From the NCBI GenBank assembly GCA_965263105.1, contig CBDHGL010000002.1, forward strand, positions 248,001-312,000: 64,000 bases of DNA. Direction: 5' to 3'. The notes beneath the pieces are model-generated. The model ran no database searches. It was given only the letters and a program-made list of their open reading frames with translations, and was not told the DNA's origin. Shown here one piece after another: positions 26,751 through 36,158 of the stretch. Numbering within the stretch: position 1 is the stretch's first letter; every line of letters starts with the position of its first letter. Source of the stretch: JBCCTX01 sp965263105. Its GTDB lineage: Bacteria > Bacteroidota > Bacteroidia > J057. The position numbers and the translations under genes were made by a program.

Positions 26751-29633
26751 ATGTCTCTCCTGCTCTCCCAGCGCACCCCATTAGCCCTATTCCTTTTCCT
26801 CCTAACCCTCTCCAGCTTTTCCCAAGATCCTAGACCCAATGTGGTCTTCATTCTAGCGGATGACCTGGGCTATGGGGACCTGGCTTCTTATGGCCACCGC
26901 CATATCCAAAGCCCCAACCTGGACCAATTGGCCCAAGAAGGGATGAGACTGACCCATTTTTACAGCCCATCCCCCCTTTGTTCTCCCGCCCGAGCGGGCT
27001 TCCTGACGGGGAGGACTCCCTACCGGACGGGCATCCAAAGCTGGATTCCGGAAGGGCAGGATATTTACCTACATGCAGAAGAATTGACCCTGGCAAGTCT
27101 CCTCAAGCAGCAGGGCTACCAGACTTTTTTGTCGGGCAAGTGGCACCTCAATGGGGGGTTGGGAGACACTCGGCATCCCCAACCCCAGGACCACGGCTTT
27201 GACCAATGGCTGGCCCTCCATGCCTTCGCCATTCCCAACCACAAAAACCCACGCAACTTCTACGAGGAGGGAAACGCCTTGGGAGAGGTACAAGGCTTTA
27301 CCGCAGATATCGCCGTGGACAAGGCCCTGGAATATTTAGCCAAAAGAGATACCTCCAAGCCCTTTTTTCTCTTCCTTCCTATGGTGGAGCCTCATTCTGA
27401 AATTGCTAGTCCGGAGGACTTCTATGCAAAATACCAGGACTTTACCGACGGAGAGATCGACCTCAGCCAACTTTCCAATCGCGGCCCGGGAGAATACTAC
27501 GCCAATGTCTCCTACATGGACCATCAGATAGGTCGCTTGCTCCAACAACTCGAAGCATGGCAACTGGCAGAAAACACCCTCGTCATCTTCACCAGCGATA
27601 ACGGGCCCGTAACAAGCGACTGGAGACGTCCTTGGGAGGTCAACATGTACGGAGAAACTGGTGGTTTGAGGGGCCGCAAGGCTGACCTCTATGAAGGGGG
27701 GCTACGGGTGCCGTTCATCATCCGTTATCCCAAGCATATCGAGGAGGGTACGGTCTCGGATGAACCTGCTCATGGCTATGACCTCTTCCCCACTATTTGT
27801 TCTATGTTGGATATCCCAATACCCCAAGACCGGGAAATCGACGGCATAGATATCTCTCCCGTTTTTGCGAAGCAGGAGTTGGCTAGAGAAGAGCCCCTCT
27901 TTTGGGCCTTCGAAACCCGCCCGGGCGATGCCATTGAAGGCTATAGCTATGCCGCCCGCCAAGGCAAATGGAAACTCATCGCCGACAAAGAGCTAGTCAA
28001 GCCCCTTTTGTACGATCTGGAGAAGGATCCCTACGAAACCGTTGACCAAAGCTTAGCCCAGCCCCGAGTCGTAGAAGGGCTCTTAGCCTTCATCAGAAAG
28101 AAAGTGGATCAGATCCAGAACGATCCCTTACGGCCGAAGACCCAAGGGGATTCAATCCGGGAAGTTACCTTGCTCTATACCAATGACATTGAAAGTGTCT
28201 ACGACCCCATTGACGCCTACTGGAACGATACCCTGGATCGGATCGGCGGCATGGCTTACCTGGCTACCTTAATCAAACAAACCCAAGCCCGGGAAAAATT
28301 ATCTTTTCTCCTAGATGCGGGGGACATCTTTACTGGGGCCTTGTCCAAGGCAACGTATGGAAAATTGCCCTTTGACCTCTATAGCCGCATGGGATATGAT
28401 TGCCTCACCCTGGGAAACCACGAGTTTGAGTATGGCTGGGAAAAACTATTGGCTGTCCAACAACGGGCAAGCTTTCCGGTCCTCAACGCCAATATTTTCT
28501 ACGAGGGCACCGACATCAACTACGGCCAGCCCTATACCATACTGGAAAAAGAGGGACTGCGCATCGGGCTGATCGGTGTCATGGGAGAAATGGCCTTCCA
28601 CCAAACCATCCATCCAGCCAGTGTCAAGGGCCTGGAAGTCCGCCCCCCCATTCCCATCGTTCAAAAGTGGATAGATATCCTGAGGCCCGAGGTAGATCTG
28701 ATCATCGTGCTCACCCATCAAAACCGATCTGCCCCCATGCAGTCGGACAAGGAGGCAGATCCCAGCGTACAACGGGGCTTCGACGAAGACTATGCCATGG
28801 CCGGAGCCTTGCGAGGCGCCGACCTTATCTTGGGCGGACATTCCGACAATGGCCTCTGGCAGCCCGTCCAGCATCCTGAGACAGGGACCCTCATCGGCTT
28901 GACCTTTGGTCAAGGAAAATACCTGGGCTATATGAAACTCGAAGTGAATACCGCCGCCAAAAAGGTTCACCTCAAGGAGGGGAAATTGATTCCTGTTATG
29001 TCTGATCGCCTACAACCCGACCCTCAGATAGTGGGACTGATCGAGCAAGCGAGAAGCGAGCACCCTCGCCTTACCCAAGTAATTGGTCAAAATGCCCATA
29101 CAGGCTTCCGCAAGTACTACGACGAGTCCAATTTGGGGAACTTCATGGCAGACGTCATCAGAGCGGGAGCCCAGACTGACATCGGCCTGGTCAATCCGGG
29201 AAGTATACGCGCAGACCTGGATGTGGGCGACATTACGGTAGAGGAAATCGTCAATATCTATCCCTTCGTGGGGGAATTGGTGAGTGTAGAAGTAGATGGA
29301 AAAACGTTGAGGGAGGTATTGGAGTACTCGGCCAGTCTGTCCTATGGCTTGATGCAATTTTCCGGTTTGGAAATTGAATACGATTTGCGGAACCCTATGG
29401 GGGAGAGGCTTATAGAGGCTTGGGTCAAAGGAGAAAAAATCCAGGATTCCGGTCGGTATTCTATTGCCTGTAGCGCCTTTGTCGCGGCAGGAGGGGATGG
29501 CTTTGCCATGCTGAAAAGCGGAAAGGTCCTGGCGCGGAGCGAGCAGAAGTTCATCGATTTTCTTCTGGACCATATAGCGTCAACGCAAGAGATCGTCTTA
29601 CCGCCAGTAGGGAGGCAGAAGATTGCTCGGTGA
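26751..29633 (+). CDS. Secreted sulfatase fused to 5'-nucleotidase/metallophosphatase
   Basis: 960 residues in one uninterrupted frame. A signal peptide (LLTLSSFSQ) is followed by a complete arylsulfatase (about 25-465): ADDLGYGDLASYG metal site, LCSPARAGFLTGR with C77 as the formylglycine precursor (CxPxR), SGKWHLNG and FTSDNGP. From about 472 a 5'-nucleotidase follows: TNDIES (D479; the usual second ligand His is Glu481), DAGDIFTG, GNHEFEYG, LTHQN, GGHSDNG (the usual final His is Asp) and a full C-terminal nucleotidase domain (GNFMADVIR, NPGSIRADL, FVAAGGDGFAM). It could release both sulfate and phosphate from one substrate outside the cytoplasm. The formylglycine needs an FGE or anSME enzyme encoded elsewhere. 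Confidence 0.88.
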   Translation: MSLLLSQRTPLALFLFLLTLSSFSQDPRPNVVFILADDLGYGDLASYGHRHIQSPNLDQLAQEGMRLTHFYSPSPLCSPARAGFLTGRTPYRTGIQSWIPEGQDIYLHAEELTLASLLKQQGYQTFLSGKWHLNGGLGDTRHPQPQDHGFDQWLALHAFAIPNHKNPRNFYEEGNALGEVQGFTADIAVDKALEYLAKRDTSKPFFLFLPMVEPHSEIASPEDFYAKYQDFTDGEIDLSQLSNRGPGEYYANVSYMDHQIGRLLQQLEAWQLAENTLVIFTSDNGPVTSDWRRPWEVNMYGETGGLRGRKADLYEGGLRVPFIIRYPKHIEEGTVSDEPAHGYDLFPTICSMLDIPIPQDREIDGIDISPVFAKQELAREEPLFWAFETRPGDAIEGYSYAARQGKWKLIADKELVKPLLYDLEKDPYETVDQSLAQPRVVEGLLAFIRKKVDQIQNDPLRPKTQGDSIREVTLLYTNDIESVYDPIDAYWNDTLDRIGGMAYLATLIKQTQAREKLSFLLDAGDIFTGALSKATYGKLPFDLYSRMGYDCLTLGNHEFEYGWEKLLAVQQRASFPVLNANIFYEGTDINYGQPYTILEKEGLRIGLIGVMGEMAFHQTIHPASVKGLEVRPPIPIVQKWIDILRPEVDLIIVLTHQNRSAPMQSDKEADPSVQRGFDEDYAMAGALRGADLILGGHSDNGLWQPVQHPETGTLIGLTFGQGKYLGYMKLEVNTAAKKVHLKEGKLIPVMSDRLQPDPQIVGLIEQARSEHPRLTQVIGQNAHTGFRKYYDESNLGNFMADVIRAGAQTDIGLVNPGSIRADLDVGDITVEEIVNIYPFVGELVSVEVDGKTLREVLEYSASLSYGLMQFSGLEIEYDLRNPMGERLIEAWVKGEKIQDSGRYSIACSAFVAAGGDGFAMLKSGKVLARSEQKFIDFLLDHIASTQEIVLPPVGRQKIAR

Positions 29634-29724
29634 TTGTTTTAAGTCTTTATCCAAAACGTTCGTCATTTATACATCCTTTTTGAAAATAGATCTTTCAAAG
29701 TGATTTTTTTGCCCAAAAGAAAAA

Positions 29725-30297
29725 ATGGAGACCCCACCACTAAATAACCTCACGCTCGAGGAATATGTCAAAATTGAACAAGAGACGGGTATTCGATATG
29801 AGTATCACGACGGGGAAATATTTGCCATGGCAGGAGGAAGCCTCAACCATGGGTTAATTTGTGGCAATGTATTCGGCGAATTGAGAAATTCCCTAAGAAA
29901 GAAGGAGAGTCCTTGTAAGGTGCTCAATACGGAAATTAAACTCCACATTCAGAAGAAAAACTGTTTTCTCTATCCAGACGCCATGGTGATATGCGAGGAT
30001 ATGGATCCCTTAGATTTTGAGGCGAATGCTATCTCTCACCCTGTAGTTATCATAGAAGTCCTATCCAAATCTACCGCAAACTACGATCGGGGAGAGAAAT
30101 TTTTCTTATATGGCTTGATTGAAACCCTAAAAGAGTACATCCTCATAGACCAGGAAAAGATGCAGGTGGAAATTTTCTCCAGAAGGGAGGATCTATGGAA
30201 AATTACAAAGTTTACAGAATCAGATAGAGTTGTTCCCATTTCAGCCTTAGGGATCGAGATCCCTATAGAGGAGCTATACCGGGATACACAAATCTAG
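29725..30297 (+). CDS. Uma2 family (DUF820) restriction-endonuclease-like protein
   Basis: 190 residues. LTLEEYVKIEQETGIRYEYHDGEIFAMAGGS is the classic Uma2 opening. The PD-(D/E)xK-type core follows with YPDAMVICED and HPVVIIEVLSKST, giving D and E-x-lysine-like positions, then YDRGEKFFLYG and KEYILIDQE. The family is abundant in cyanobacteria and Bacteroidota and its biological role is not settled. It stands alone after the sulfatase fusion. Confidence 0.85.
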   Translation: METPPLNNLTLEEYVKIEQETGIRYEYHDGEIFAMAGGSLNHGLICGNVFGELRNSLRKKESPCKVLNTEIKLHIQKKNCFLYPDAMVICEDMDPLDFEANAISHPVVIIEVLSKSTANYDRGEKFFLYGLIETLKEYILIDQEKMQVEIFSRREDLWKITKFTESDRVVPISALGIEIPIEELYRDTQI

Positions 30298-30420
30298 AAT
30301 TTCCAGAGGGGAAGTCTCTGTTGAAGTCCGAGTAGAAGCCCCATTTTGGGCCATTCCGGAATCAGGCCTTGGACATTATTCTATTTAATCTACTACCTGA
30401 GGCATCGTCGACTTTTCACT

Positions 30421-31269
30421 CTAACAACAGCTCGTAGCTGTGGCCTGACAGCAATCGCCCTCTGCCTTTTTTTCCGCATAAACCGTGACGCTATAGATGC
30501 CCGCCCCAGAGTCTCGATAGGCTTTGATCATCTCTCCATCGAGGTATTGGGCAAGGATCTCATCCGGGAGGTCTATGTGCCGCTCTCTTTTGATTTGAAT
30601 GTCCTTGAAACCCGCCTCCTTGATAAAGCCCAGATAGGCTCCTTTTTCACTTGATCCGGCTACGCAGCCAGCGTACATCTCTGCAGCCTCGAGAATCTGC
30701 TCAGGCAGTTGCCCGACATGGACGATATCTGAAATGCTGAAGTGCCCCCCTTCCTTTAGGACGCGGTATACTTCCCGATAGGCCTGTGCCTTGTCCGGGA
30801 CTAGGTTCATCACACAATTGCTGATGACCACATCTACCGTTTCAGGGGAAATAGCGTTCATTTCCTCAATTTCGTCCAAGAAAAAATCTACATTCTTATA
30901 GCCTAACTTCTGGTTATTCTGACGGGCCTTGGCGATCATTTCGGGCGTCATGTCGATCCCTATCACGCGGCCCGTTTCCCCGACAATTCTTCTGGCCACA
31001 AAGACATCATTGCCCGCCCCGGAACCCAAGTCCAATACGGTATCTCCTTCCTGGATATGAGCGATCTCAGTGGGGATGCCACAGCCCAAAGCCAGATCTG
31101 CCTCAGCCACATAGCCCTCCAATTGGCTGTAATCCAGGGCCATGGGGTTGAGGACTCCCTCATTGCAGCAAGCCGTATCCTCACAGCAGCTGTCTTCCTG
31201 CTTTCCCGTAACAACGGCGGCGTAGGATTTTTTGACTTCTTCCTTAATAGTTTGTGGATGCTTATTCAT
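30421..31269 (-). CDS. arsM: Arsenite methyltransferase (ArsM-like)
   Basis: 282 residues. SAM-binding motif LDLGSGAGNDVFVA, then GIDMTPEMI. The conserved cysteines of the ArsM family are present: ALGCGIP, VISNCVMNL and MYAGCVAG, plus cysteine pairs at both ends (SCCEDTACC, DCCQATATSCC). ArsM transfers methyl groups to As(III), producing volatile or less toxic species. No arsR, arsB or arsC neighbour is present, so regulation by arsenic is not visible here. The N-terminal IKEEVKKSYAAVV is normal for the family. Confidence 0.88.
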   Translation of the reverse strand: MNKHPQTIKEEVKKSYAAVVTGKQEDSCCEDTACCNEGVLNPMALDYSQLEGYVAEADLALGCGIPTEIAHIQEGDTVLDLGSGAGNDVFVARRIVGETGRVIGIDMTPEMIAKARQNNQKLGYKNVDFFLDEIEEMNAISPETVDVVISNCVMNLVPDKAQAYREVYRVLKEGGHFSISDIVHVGQLPEQILEAAEMYAGCVAGSSEKGAYLGFIKEAGFKDIQIKRERHIDLPDEILAQYLDGEMIKAYRDSGAGIYSVTVYAEKKAEGDCCQATATSCC

Positions 31270-31337
31270 TGTGATTTTTTTTATGTACCAAAATTATACT
31301 TTTCATCCTCTACACGAAGAAGAGGGTAAAAAGACGC

Positions 31338-31368
31338 AAAAGGCCCAAACTTTCGTTTGGACCTTTTT
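31338..31368 (-). terminator. Rho-independent terminator after glgP
   Basis: On the minus strand CCAAAC and GTTTGG form a stem closed by a GAAA loop, flanked by AAAAAGG/CCTTTT pairing that also supplies the U run. It lies 45 bases downstream of the glgP stop codon and in front of the arsM start on the same strand, separating the two transcripts. Confidence 0.75.
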
Positions 31369-31412
31369 AGTAGGTGTTGCGTATAACGTATGCTTTCTAC
31401 AATGAGCGAATG

Positions 31413-33125
31413 CTATCCATTTCCGTTCATCACCGCCTCTTCCCTGGGGATGTTGCGGGCAACAGGACCGGGATTAAACAGTCGCTGGTAGTATTCATCT
31501 GCCTGGCGATCGGAGCCGAAGAAGGGAACCACATCTCTCATTCCATTTTTCACTATTCGGGTCCACTCTTCAGGTCTCTCGTAGTAGGTAGGAATTACCT
31601 CCTGCGTCAAGATCTGAATGAGGTGATTGTAATCGTGGTCATCCTGCTCATTTATGGGAGCAGAAAGGTCTGCTGGAGGAATAATGAAGCTGTTCTCCCC
31701 ATGCTTAGCGAACTCTGGCATCCATCCATCATTTACAGATAGGTTGACTGAGCCATTCATAGCCGCTGTCATGCCACTGGTACCTGAGGCTTCGCGTGGA
31801 CGGCGAGGCGTATTCAACCACACATCTGAGCCTTTCTTCAAGGCAGCAGATAGATTCATCTCATATCCTGTCAGGATAGTAGCCGTATGACTCAAGCGGG
31901 TGAGACCCACTATTTTGTTAAACATATCTACAGCCCACTGATCTTCGGGATAGGGTTTACCTGCCCAGATCATCTGAATAGGCATATTCTTGCGGTTCAG
32001 CAATTCGTAGAAATAGGGAAGGTTGCGCATGATCAAATCCGTGCGTTTGTAAGCGGCAAACCTACGTGCCCATACAATGGTCAACAGGTCTGGATCAAAC
32101 TGCTTACCCGTTTGATCGGCAACGATTTTGAATAGATCTTCCTTCATTTCACGCTTGCGCGCGCGGAGCTTCTGGTCGTCATCTGACTCTAGGGCTTCCT
32201 TCATCTCCTTATCTTGCCAGTAAGCCTGGTTTTGAGAATTGGTGATACCAATGATCTCAGGACATTCAGGAACATTCTGCCACATTTCACGAGACACCTC
32301 AGCGTGTAGTTGTGATACGCCATTAGCCCTTTTAGAAAGGGTTAAAGCAGCGGGAGTATACCCAAACATGCCTCCGGTCTTCTGCTGGGTAATTTTTTCT
32401 ACCTCTTCCAAACTCACGTTGCCAAAAAATCCCATTTTGTTCAGCAGGTTAATATCGTGTTCTTCATTTCCGGCTTTTTCAGGGGTATGGGTGGTGAAAA
32501 CCAGCCTTTTGCGAACCTCTTCTATATCTTGGTATTTCTCGTAGAGTTGGAAAGCGGCGGGTAAGGCATGGGCCTCGTTGAGGTGATAGATATCGGCCCC
32601 CCCTAAAGCTTCCACTACCTTGGCTCCTCCAATCCCTAAAATAATGCTTTGGGCAATACGAGCCGCTTCATTGCTGTCGTACAATTTGTAGGTAATGGTA
32701 GAGGAGATATAATCATTAAGATTTTCCAGATCTGTCGTTAGGAAATACATGGGTACAGTCCCAAACACCTTAGGATCCAGGTAATAGGCTTGTACTTTTA
32801 CTGATTGTCCGTGGACGTCCACTGGAAATATGAGGTTAGTAGGCTCCAGGAAAGAATAGTATCTCTCTCTAAAAAGCGGCCTCATGTTACTATGTGCATC
32901 GCGTACTTGGTCGTAGTATCCATATTTCCACAGCATGCCTATACCTATCATATTTTGTTTTAAATCATAGGCAGAGCGCATGTGGGATCCAGCAAGATAT
33001 CCCAAACCTCCTGAGTAGATTTTCAGAGCAGTATCAATACCGAATTCCATACTGAAGTAGGCAACCCGTTTCTGATAGGGTTCGGCAGGAGTGTAAGGGT
33101 GTTCCCAAGAACAATTAATTTTCAT
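31413..33125 (-). CDS. glgP: Alpha-glucan phosphorylase family protein (GT35, short form)
   Basis: 570 residues, the short type lacking the N-terminal extension of glycogen phosphorylases. VAYFSMEFGIDTALKIYSGGLGYLAGSH, HLNEAHALPA, FTTHTPEKAGNE and WLNTPRRPREASGTSGM are standard GT35 features. It would release glucose 1-phosphate from glycogen or maltodextrins in the cytoplasm. One point is odd: the lysine that binds PLP in phosphorylases (GTSGMK or GTxNMK) is Thr453 here (GTSGMTAAMNG). This may be a property of a Bacteroidota clade or a sign of changed chemistry. The gene has its own promoter candidate and terminator. Confidence 0.85.
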   Translation of the reverse strand: MKINCSWEHPYTPAEPYQKRVAYFSMEFGIDTALKIYSGGLGYLAGSHMRSAYDLKQNMIGIGMLWKYGYYDQVRDAHSNMRPLFRERYYSFLEPTNLIFPVDVHGQSVKVQAYYLDPKVFGTVPMYFLTTDLENLNDYISSTITYKLYDSNEAARIAQSIILGIGGAKVVEALGGADIYHLNEAHALPAAFQLYEKYQDIEEVRKRLVFTTHTPEKAGNEEHDINLLNKMGFFGNVSLEEVEKITQQKTGGMFGYTPAALTLSKRANGVSQLHAEVSREMWQNVPECPEIIGITNSQNQAYWQDKEMKEALESDDDQKLRARKREMKEDLFKIVADQTGKQFDPDLLTIVWARRFAAYKRTDLIMRNLPYFYELLNRKNMPIQMIWAGKPYPEDQWAVDMFNKIVGLTRLSHTATILTGYEMNLSAALKKGSDVWLNTPRRPREASGTSGMTAAMNGSVNLSVNDGWMPEFAKHGENSFIIPPADLSAPINEQDDHDYNHLIQILTQEVIPTYYERPEEWTRIVKNGMRDVVPFFGSDRQADEYYQRLFNPGPVARNIPREEAVMNGNG

Positions 33126-33147
33126 AAATCTGCGATTTTAGTGAGGC

Positions 33148-33178
33148 CAAAAATAGCTGCTTATTTGGGATTTGCAAG
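33148..33178 (-). promoter_or_regulatory. Bacteroidota-type promoter candidate for glgP
   Basis: On the minus strand CTTG at 33178-33175 is followed after 19 bases by TATTTTTG at 33155-33148, matching the TTG / TAnnTTTG consensus. The start codon is at 33125, leaving a short leader. Confidence 0.5.
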
Positions 33179-33310
33179 TCTCGAAGAGTTAAATTAACAT
33201 TAATAGTACAAAACAGGGAATATACAGGCTACCGGGGCTAATTTACGCACTTTTTATTTCAATTTGCAAATTATTTACACACAATACATATTTTTTGCAA
33301 ATCCAAGATT

Positions 33311-34072
33311 TTATTCTCCCTCAAGCCAGGCCTTAAAGCGCTTCACTTTCTCCCGACTTACAATAATTTCCTTATCCATTTCCACTACCGGAGATATTTT
33401 TAAACGGCTATTGGAATACATCAGGATGTCTTTGATCCCTCGAATGCAGATGATAAAGCTTCTATTAACTCGAAAGAAACTACGGGGGTCCACCATAGAC
33501 TCTAAGTCTTCCAATTTGTACTCGATAATGTATTTTTTCCCAGCCTCAGTGAGTAGGAAGGCTGTACGGCCTTCGGCATAGAAGAGGATGATTTCACCTG
33601 TGGGAATTGATTGAATATGATTGCCGCGCTTTACCAGAAAACGATCTTTGTACTGGGCCTTGTCTGAAATCTGTTGGATGGCTGCAGAGATATTTTCACT
33701 AGGGGAAAATTGTTGTTTCAGGCCTTCAAATTTCTTTAGCGCTTTGCTAAGGTCCATGAAGGAGATGGGCTTGAGTAAATAGTCAATGCTGTTGACCTTG
33801 AAAGCATCAATAGCATATTCGTCATAGGCAGTCGTAAAAATGACGGGACGCTTAATGGAAAGTGCATGGAAAATTTCGAAGCTCAACCCATCGATCAGTT
33901 GGATGTCCATAAAGATCAAGTCCAACTCCTGCTGGTGCTCAGAAAGCCAGGATACGGAGGCTTCAATAGAGGGCAATTGCGCCAAAACCTCGATCTCTGC
34001 GTCGTATTTTTTTAAATAGCGGTCCAGCTTTTCTGCGGCAAGCTTTTCGTCTTCTATGATGGCAACTTTCAT
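33311..34072 (-). CDS. LytTR-family response regulator
   Basis: 253 residues: receiver domain (about 1-120; VAIIEDEKLAAEKL, phospho-acceptor in LIFMDIQLIDG, FTTAYDEYAIDAF, LLKPIS) and a C-terminal LytTR DNA-binding domain (about 145-250; FLVKRGNHIQSIPTGEIILF, FFRVNRSFII). LytTR proteins bind direct repeats in promoters. It is the last gene of a three-gene operon; its ATG overlaps the stop of the degenerate kinase gene by four bases. The downstream target is not evident. Confidence 0.88.
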   Translation of the reverse strand: MKVAIIEDEKLAAEKLDRYLKKYDAEIEVLAQLPSIEASVSWLSEHQQELDLIFMDIQLIDGLSFEIFHALSIKRPVIFTTAYDEYAIDAFKVNSIDYLLKPISFMDLSKALKKFEGLKQQFSPSENISAAIQQISDKAQYKDRFLVKRGNHIQSIPTGEIILFYAEGRTAFLLTEAGKKYIIEYKLEDLESMVDPRSFFRVNRSFIICIRGIKDILMYSNSRLKISPVVEMDKEIIVSREKVKRFKAWLEGE

Positions 34073-35115
34073 ATGGGAGATATAGCTTTTTGTTCTGGAT
34101 GTAAATCTAACTGTGGGATGCAGAGGACCTTTTTTGATCCTTCTACCGTCACCTGTATCGGTACATGGCTATATATGGCATAACTATTCTGAATGGGTGC
34201 CAGATCCTTCTCTACCAATCCCTGGGTGATCTTTTCGTGGGGTTCATATATGAAACACAAACGTCCATCTGAAGCAGTTATTTGGAGAATCAGTTCCGCC
34301 TCATTGGAGGGAATGGTGCTGCGAATAATTTGTTCCATAAGAAACAGCATGGTTCCCGGAACCACCAGGCATTTGGGCCTAGAATCCCCTTCCAGTTTAA
34401 TCTTGCGGTGGGGCAAATAATTGAATAAGGCGACAGATTCCTGCAAAATACCCCACTCTCTTTCAAAGGATACCAACTCCTGGTTTTTCCCTGTGAGGAT
34501 GTAGCGATATATTTTGGATAAATGATCCAAGAGCGATTGAGCCTCAAACTCATCGCCTTTCATTAGGACAATAAGAGACTCCAAGCTTTCAAACAAGAGT
34601 TGGGGATTGATTCCCTGCCGAAACTGCCGAAAGTCCTCTTTTATCCCTTCCTTCCGAGAGATCTCTTCCTGCAAGCGTTCTGTATTCTCCTGGTAGAGAT
34701 AGGTATAGCTCAGATAAAGGGATATATAGATAAGGGTAATACCAGCAAATATACTGTTGAATACCACGAGTTCTATCAGAGCAGGTTTAAAACCCACTCT
34801 GAATTGATAGTAGAGGTAAATCACTGTAGTGACCAATCCTATGCACAAGAGAATACTGACCCCTACCTGTAGAATAAAGTTCCATCCTTTTGACAAGGGA
34901 AGGGTAATTCGCTCAAAAAAGATAAGCGACAAACGAGCAAATTCTTGGATTAAGTAGGAAAGGCCGATACACAAATACAATTCTTCTCCAAAAAATTCCT
35001 CAGCTAACTGACCCACATTGTTATTAATAAGTAAAATCAGAATGTAAACCAGTATCCCACTGAAAAATGGACTCAGTAAGCGAAATAGGAGGTTATGTAC
35101 GAAAAGTTTGCTCAC
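34069..35115 (-). CDS. Degenerate LytS-type histidine kinase (pseudokinase)
   Basis: 348 residues: four to five membrane helices in the first 150 residues, a short coiled segment, then a His_kinase-like domain. The phospho-acceptor position reads GINPQLLFESLESL with Gln172 where LytS kinases have His in NPHFLFN. The ATP-binding N box (normally VENAxKH) is replaced by LMEQIIRSTIPSNE. The protein therefore cannot autophosphorylate in the usual way. It overlaps the intact kinase upstream and the regulator downstream by four bases each, so it is kept in the operon and probably acts as a partner or sensor subunit. Confidence 0.8.
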   Translation of the reverse strand: MSKLFVHNLLFRLLSPFFSGILVYILILLINNNVGQLAEEFFGEELYLCIGLSYLIQEFARLSLIFFERITLPLSKGWNFILQVGVSILLCIGLVTTVIYLYYQFRVGFKPALIELVVFNSIFAGITLIYISLYLSYTYLYQENTERLQEEISRKEGIKEDFRQFRQGINPQLLFESLESLIVLMKGDEFEAQSLLDHLSKIYRYILTGKNQELVSFEREWGILQESVALFNYLPHRKIKLEGDSRPKCLVVPGTMLFLMEQIIRSTIPSNEAELILQITASDGRLCFIYEPHEKITQGLVEKDLAPIQNSYAIYSHVPIQVTVEGSKKVLCIPQLDLHPEQKAISPI

Positions 35116-36134
35116 GGGATTAGGGGTAATTTTACAGTGAAATAATCCGTGTCTTCCACGTGTATCTCTTTACCAATTAGGAGGTTGTACCTCGATCGGA
35201 TATTTGACAAGCCAATTTTAAACGAAGGAACACTCTTGGGCGGCTTGGTTTTGTTGTTGCGGACCCAAAGCCATTTGTTATCTGTTCCAATTTCAATATG
35301 AAGCGGAGTATCTGGCAGCAATTGATTGTGCTTGACCGCGTTTTCTACCAGCATTTGTAGGGTGAGGGGGGGGACTTTGGAATCCATTTGTTCTTCTGGA
35401 ATGTCTATGCTAAAGCGGAGGTGGTCTTCAAAGCGGGTTTGGAGGAGGTATTGATAGGAAGAAACGAACTGGAGTTCCTCCCTTAGGGAAACCCATCTGG
35501 CTTCGTAGGTATTCAAGGTATATTGATAGGACTGTGCCAGTTTTCGGATAAATTCTTCGGCCTTGTCTACATCTTTTGCCATCAGAGAGGAGATGGTATT
35601 GAAGCTGTTGAAAAGGAAATGAGGACTCAATTGAGCTTTAAGGGCTTTCAACTGAAGCCCAATTTGTTTGCGTTCCAGCTTTACGGCATTGACTTGACCG
35701 CTGTTGAATTGATTAAAAGAATATAGAGCGAAGTAGAGGATGGAAAATATCAATACGCAAAAGAACAGGAGTATGGCCAATTTGATAAATTCATTGGGAT
35801 AAGCACCAAAAAGAGCGGTTTCTGGATGGAAAACCAAGTAATAGCAATAGGGCAGGAGAAAACTAAGGGAGATTGCTATGAGGCTATTGAGGAGAACCCC
35901 AACAAATAAGCGCGAAGCAGGGTAGGTTCGCCAGGGAAGGTTTCTATCCAATAGTCGAGTCATTCCCCAAATGGCATAGGCTCCTACAATTCCAATGCCT
36001 CCTACCAAGAGGTAATCAATGACTCCCTGAGCCGAGAATTCTCCGCTGTAAGAGAGATAAAAAAGCAGTAGGAAACTTACCAGTAATCCTACTGCTACTA
36101 TCAGAGGATGTTTTTTCATGAAGAAACCCATCAA
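35112..36134 (-). CDS. LytS-type membrane sensor histidine kinase
   Basis: 340 residues: membrane helices in the first 135 residues, then a His_kinase domain with the intact phospho-acceptor His172 in LKAQLSPHFLFNSFNTI and an intact N box LVENAVKHNQ, followed by the G box FKIGLSNIRSRY. It should phosphorylate the LytTR regulator encoded two genes downstream. The phospho-acceptor lies at residue 172 in both this protein and the degenerate one next to it (Gln172), so the two probably came from a tandem duplication. Genes overlap by four bases, showing one operon. Confidence 0.88.
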   Translation of the reverse strand: MMGFFMKKHPLIVAVGLLVSFLLLFYLSYSGEFSAQGVIDYLLVGGIGIVGAYAIWGMTRLLDRNLPWRTYPASRLFVGVLLNSLIAISLSFLLPYCYYLVFHPETALFGAYPNEFIKLAILLFFCVLIFSILYFALYSFNQFNSGQVNAVKLERKQIGLQLKALKAQLSPHFLFNSFNTISSLMAKDVDKAEEFIRKLAQSYQYTLNTYEARWVSLREELQFVSSYQYLLQTRFEDHLRFSIDIPEEQMDSKVPPLTLQMLVENAVKHNQLLPDTPLHIEIGTDNKWLWVRNNKTKPPKSVPSFKIGLSNIRSRYNLLIGKEIHVEDTDYFTVKLPLIP

Positions 36135-36158
36135 GGATAAGATACAAAATTATCTCTC

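Noticed and set aside
30421..31269. Arsenic resistance operon
   Set aside because: Only the methyltransferase is present; no arsR, arsB or arsC neighbour.
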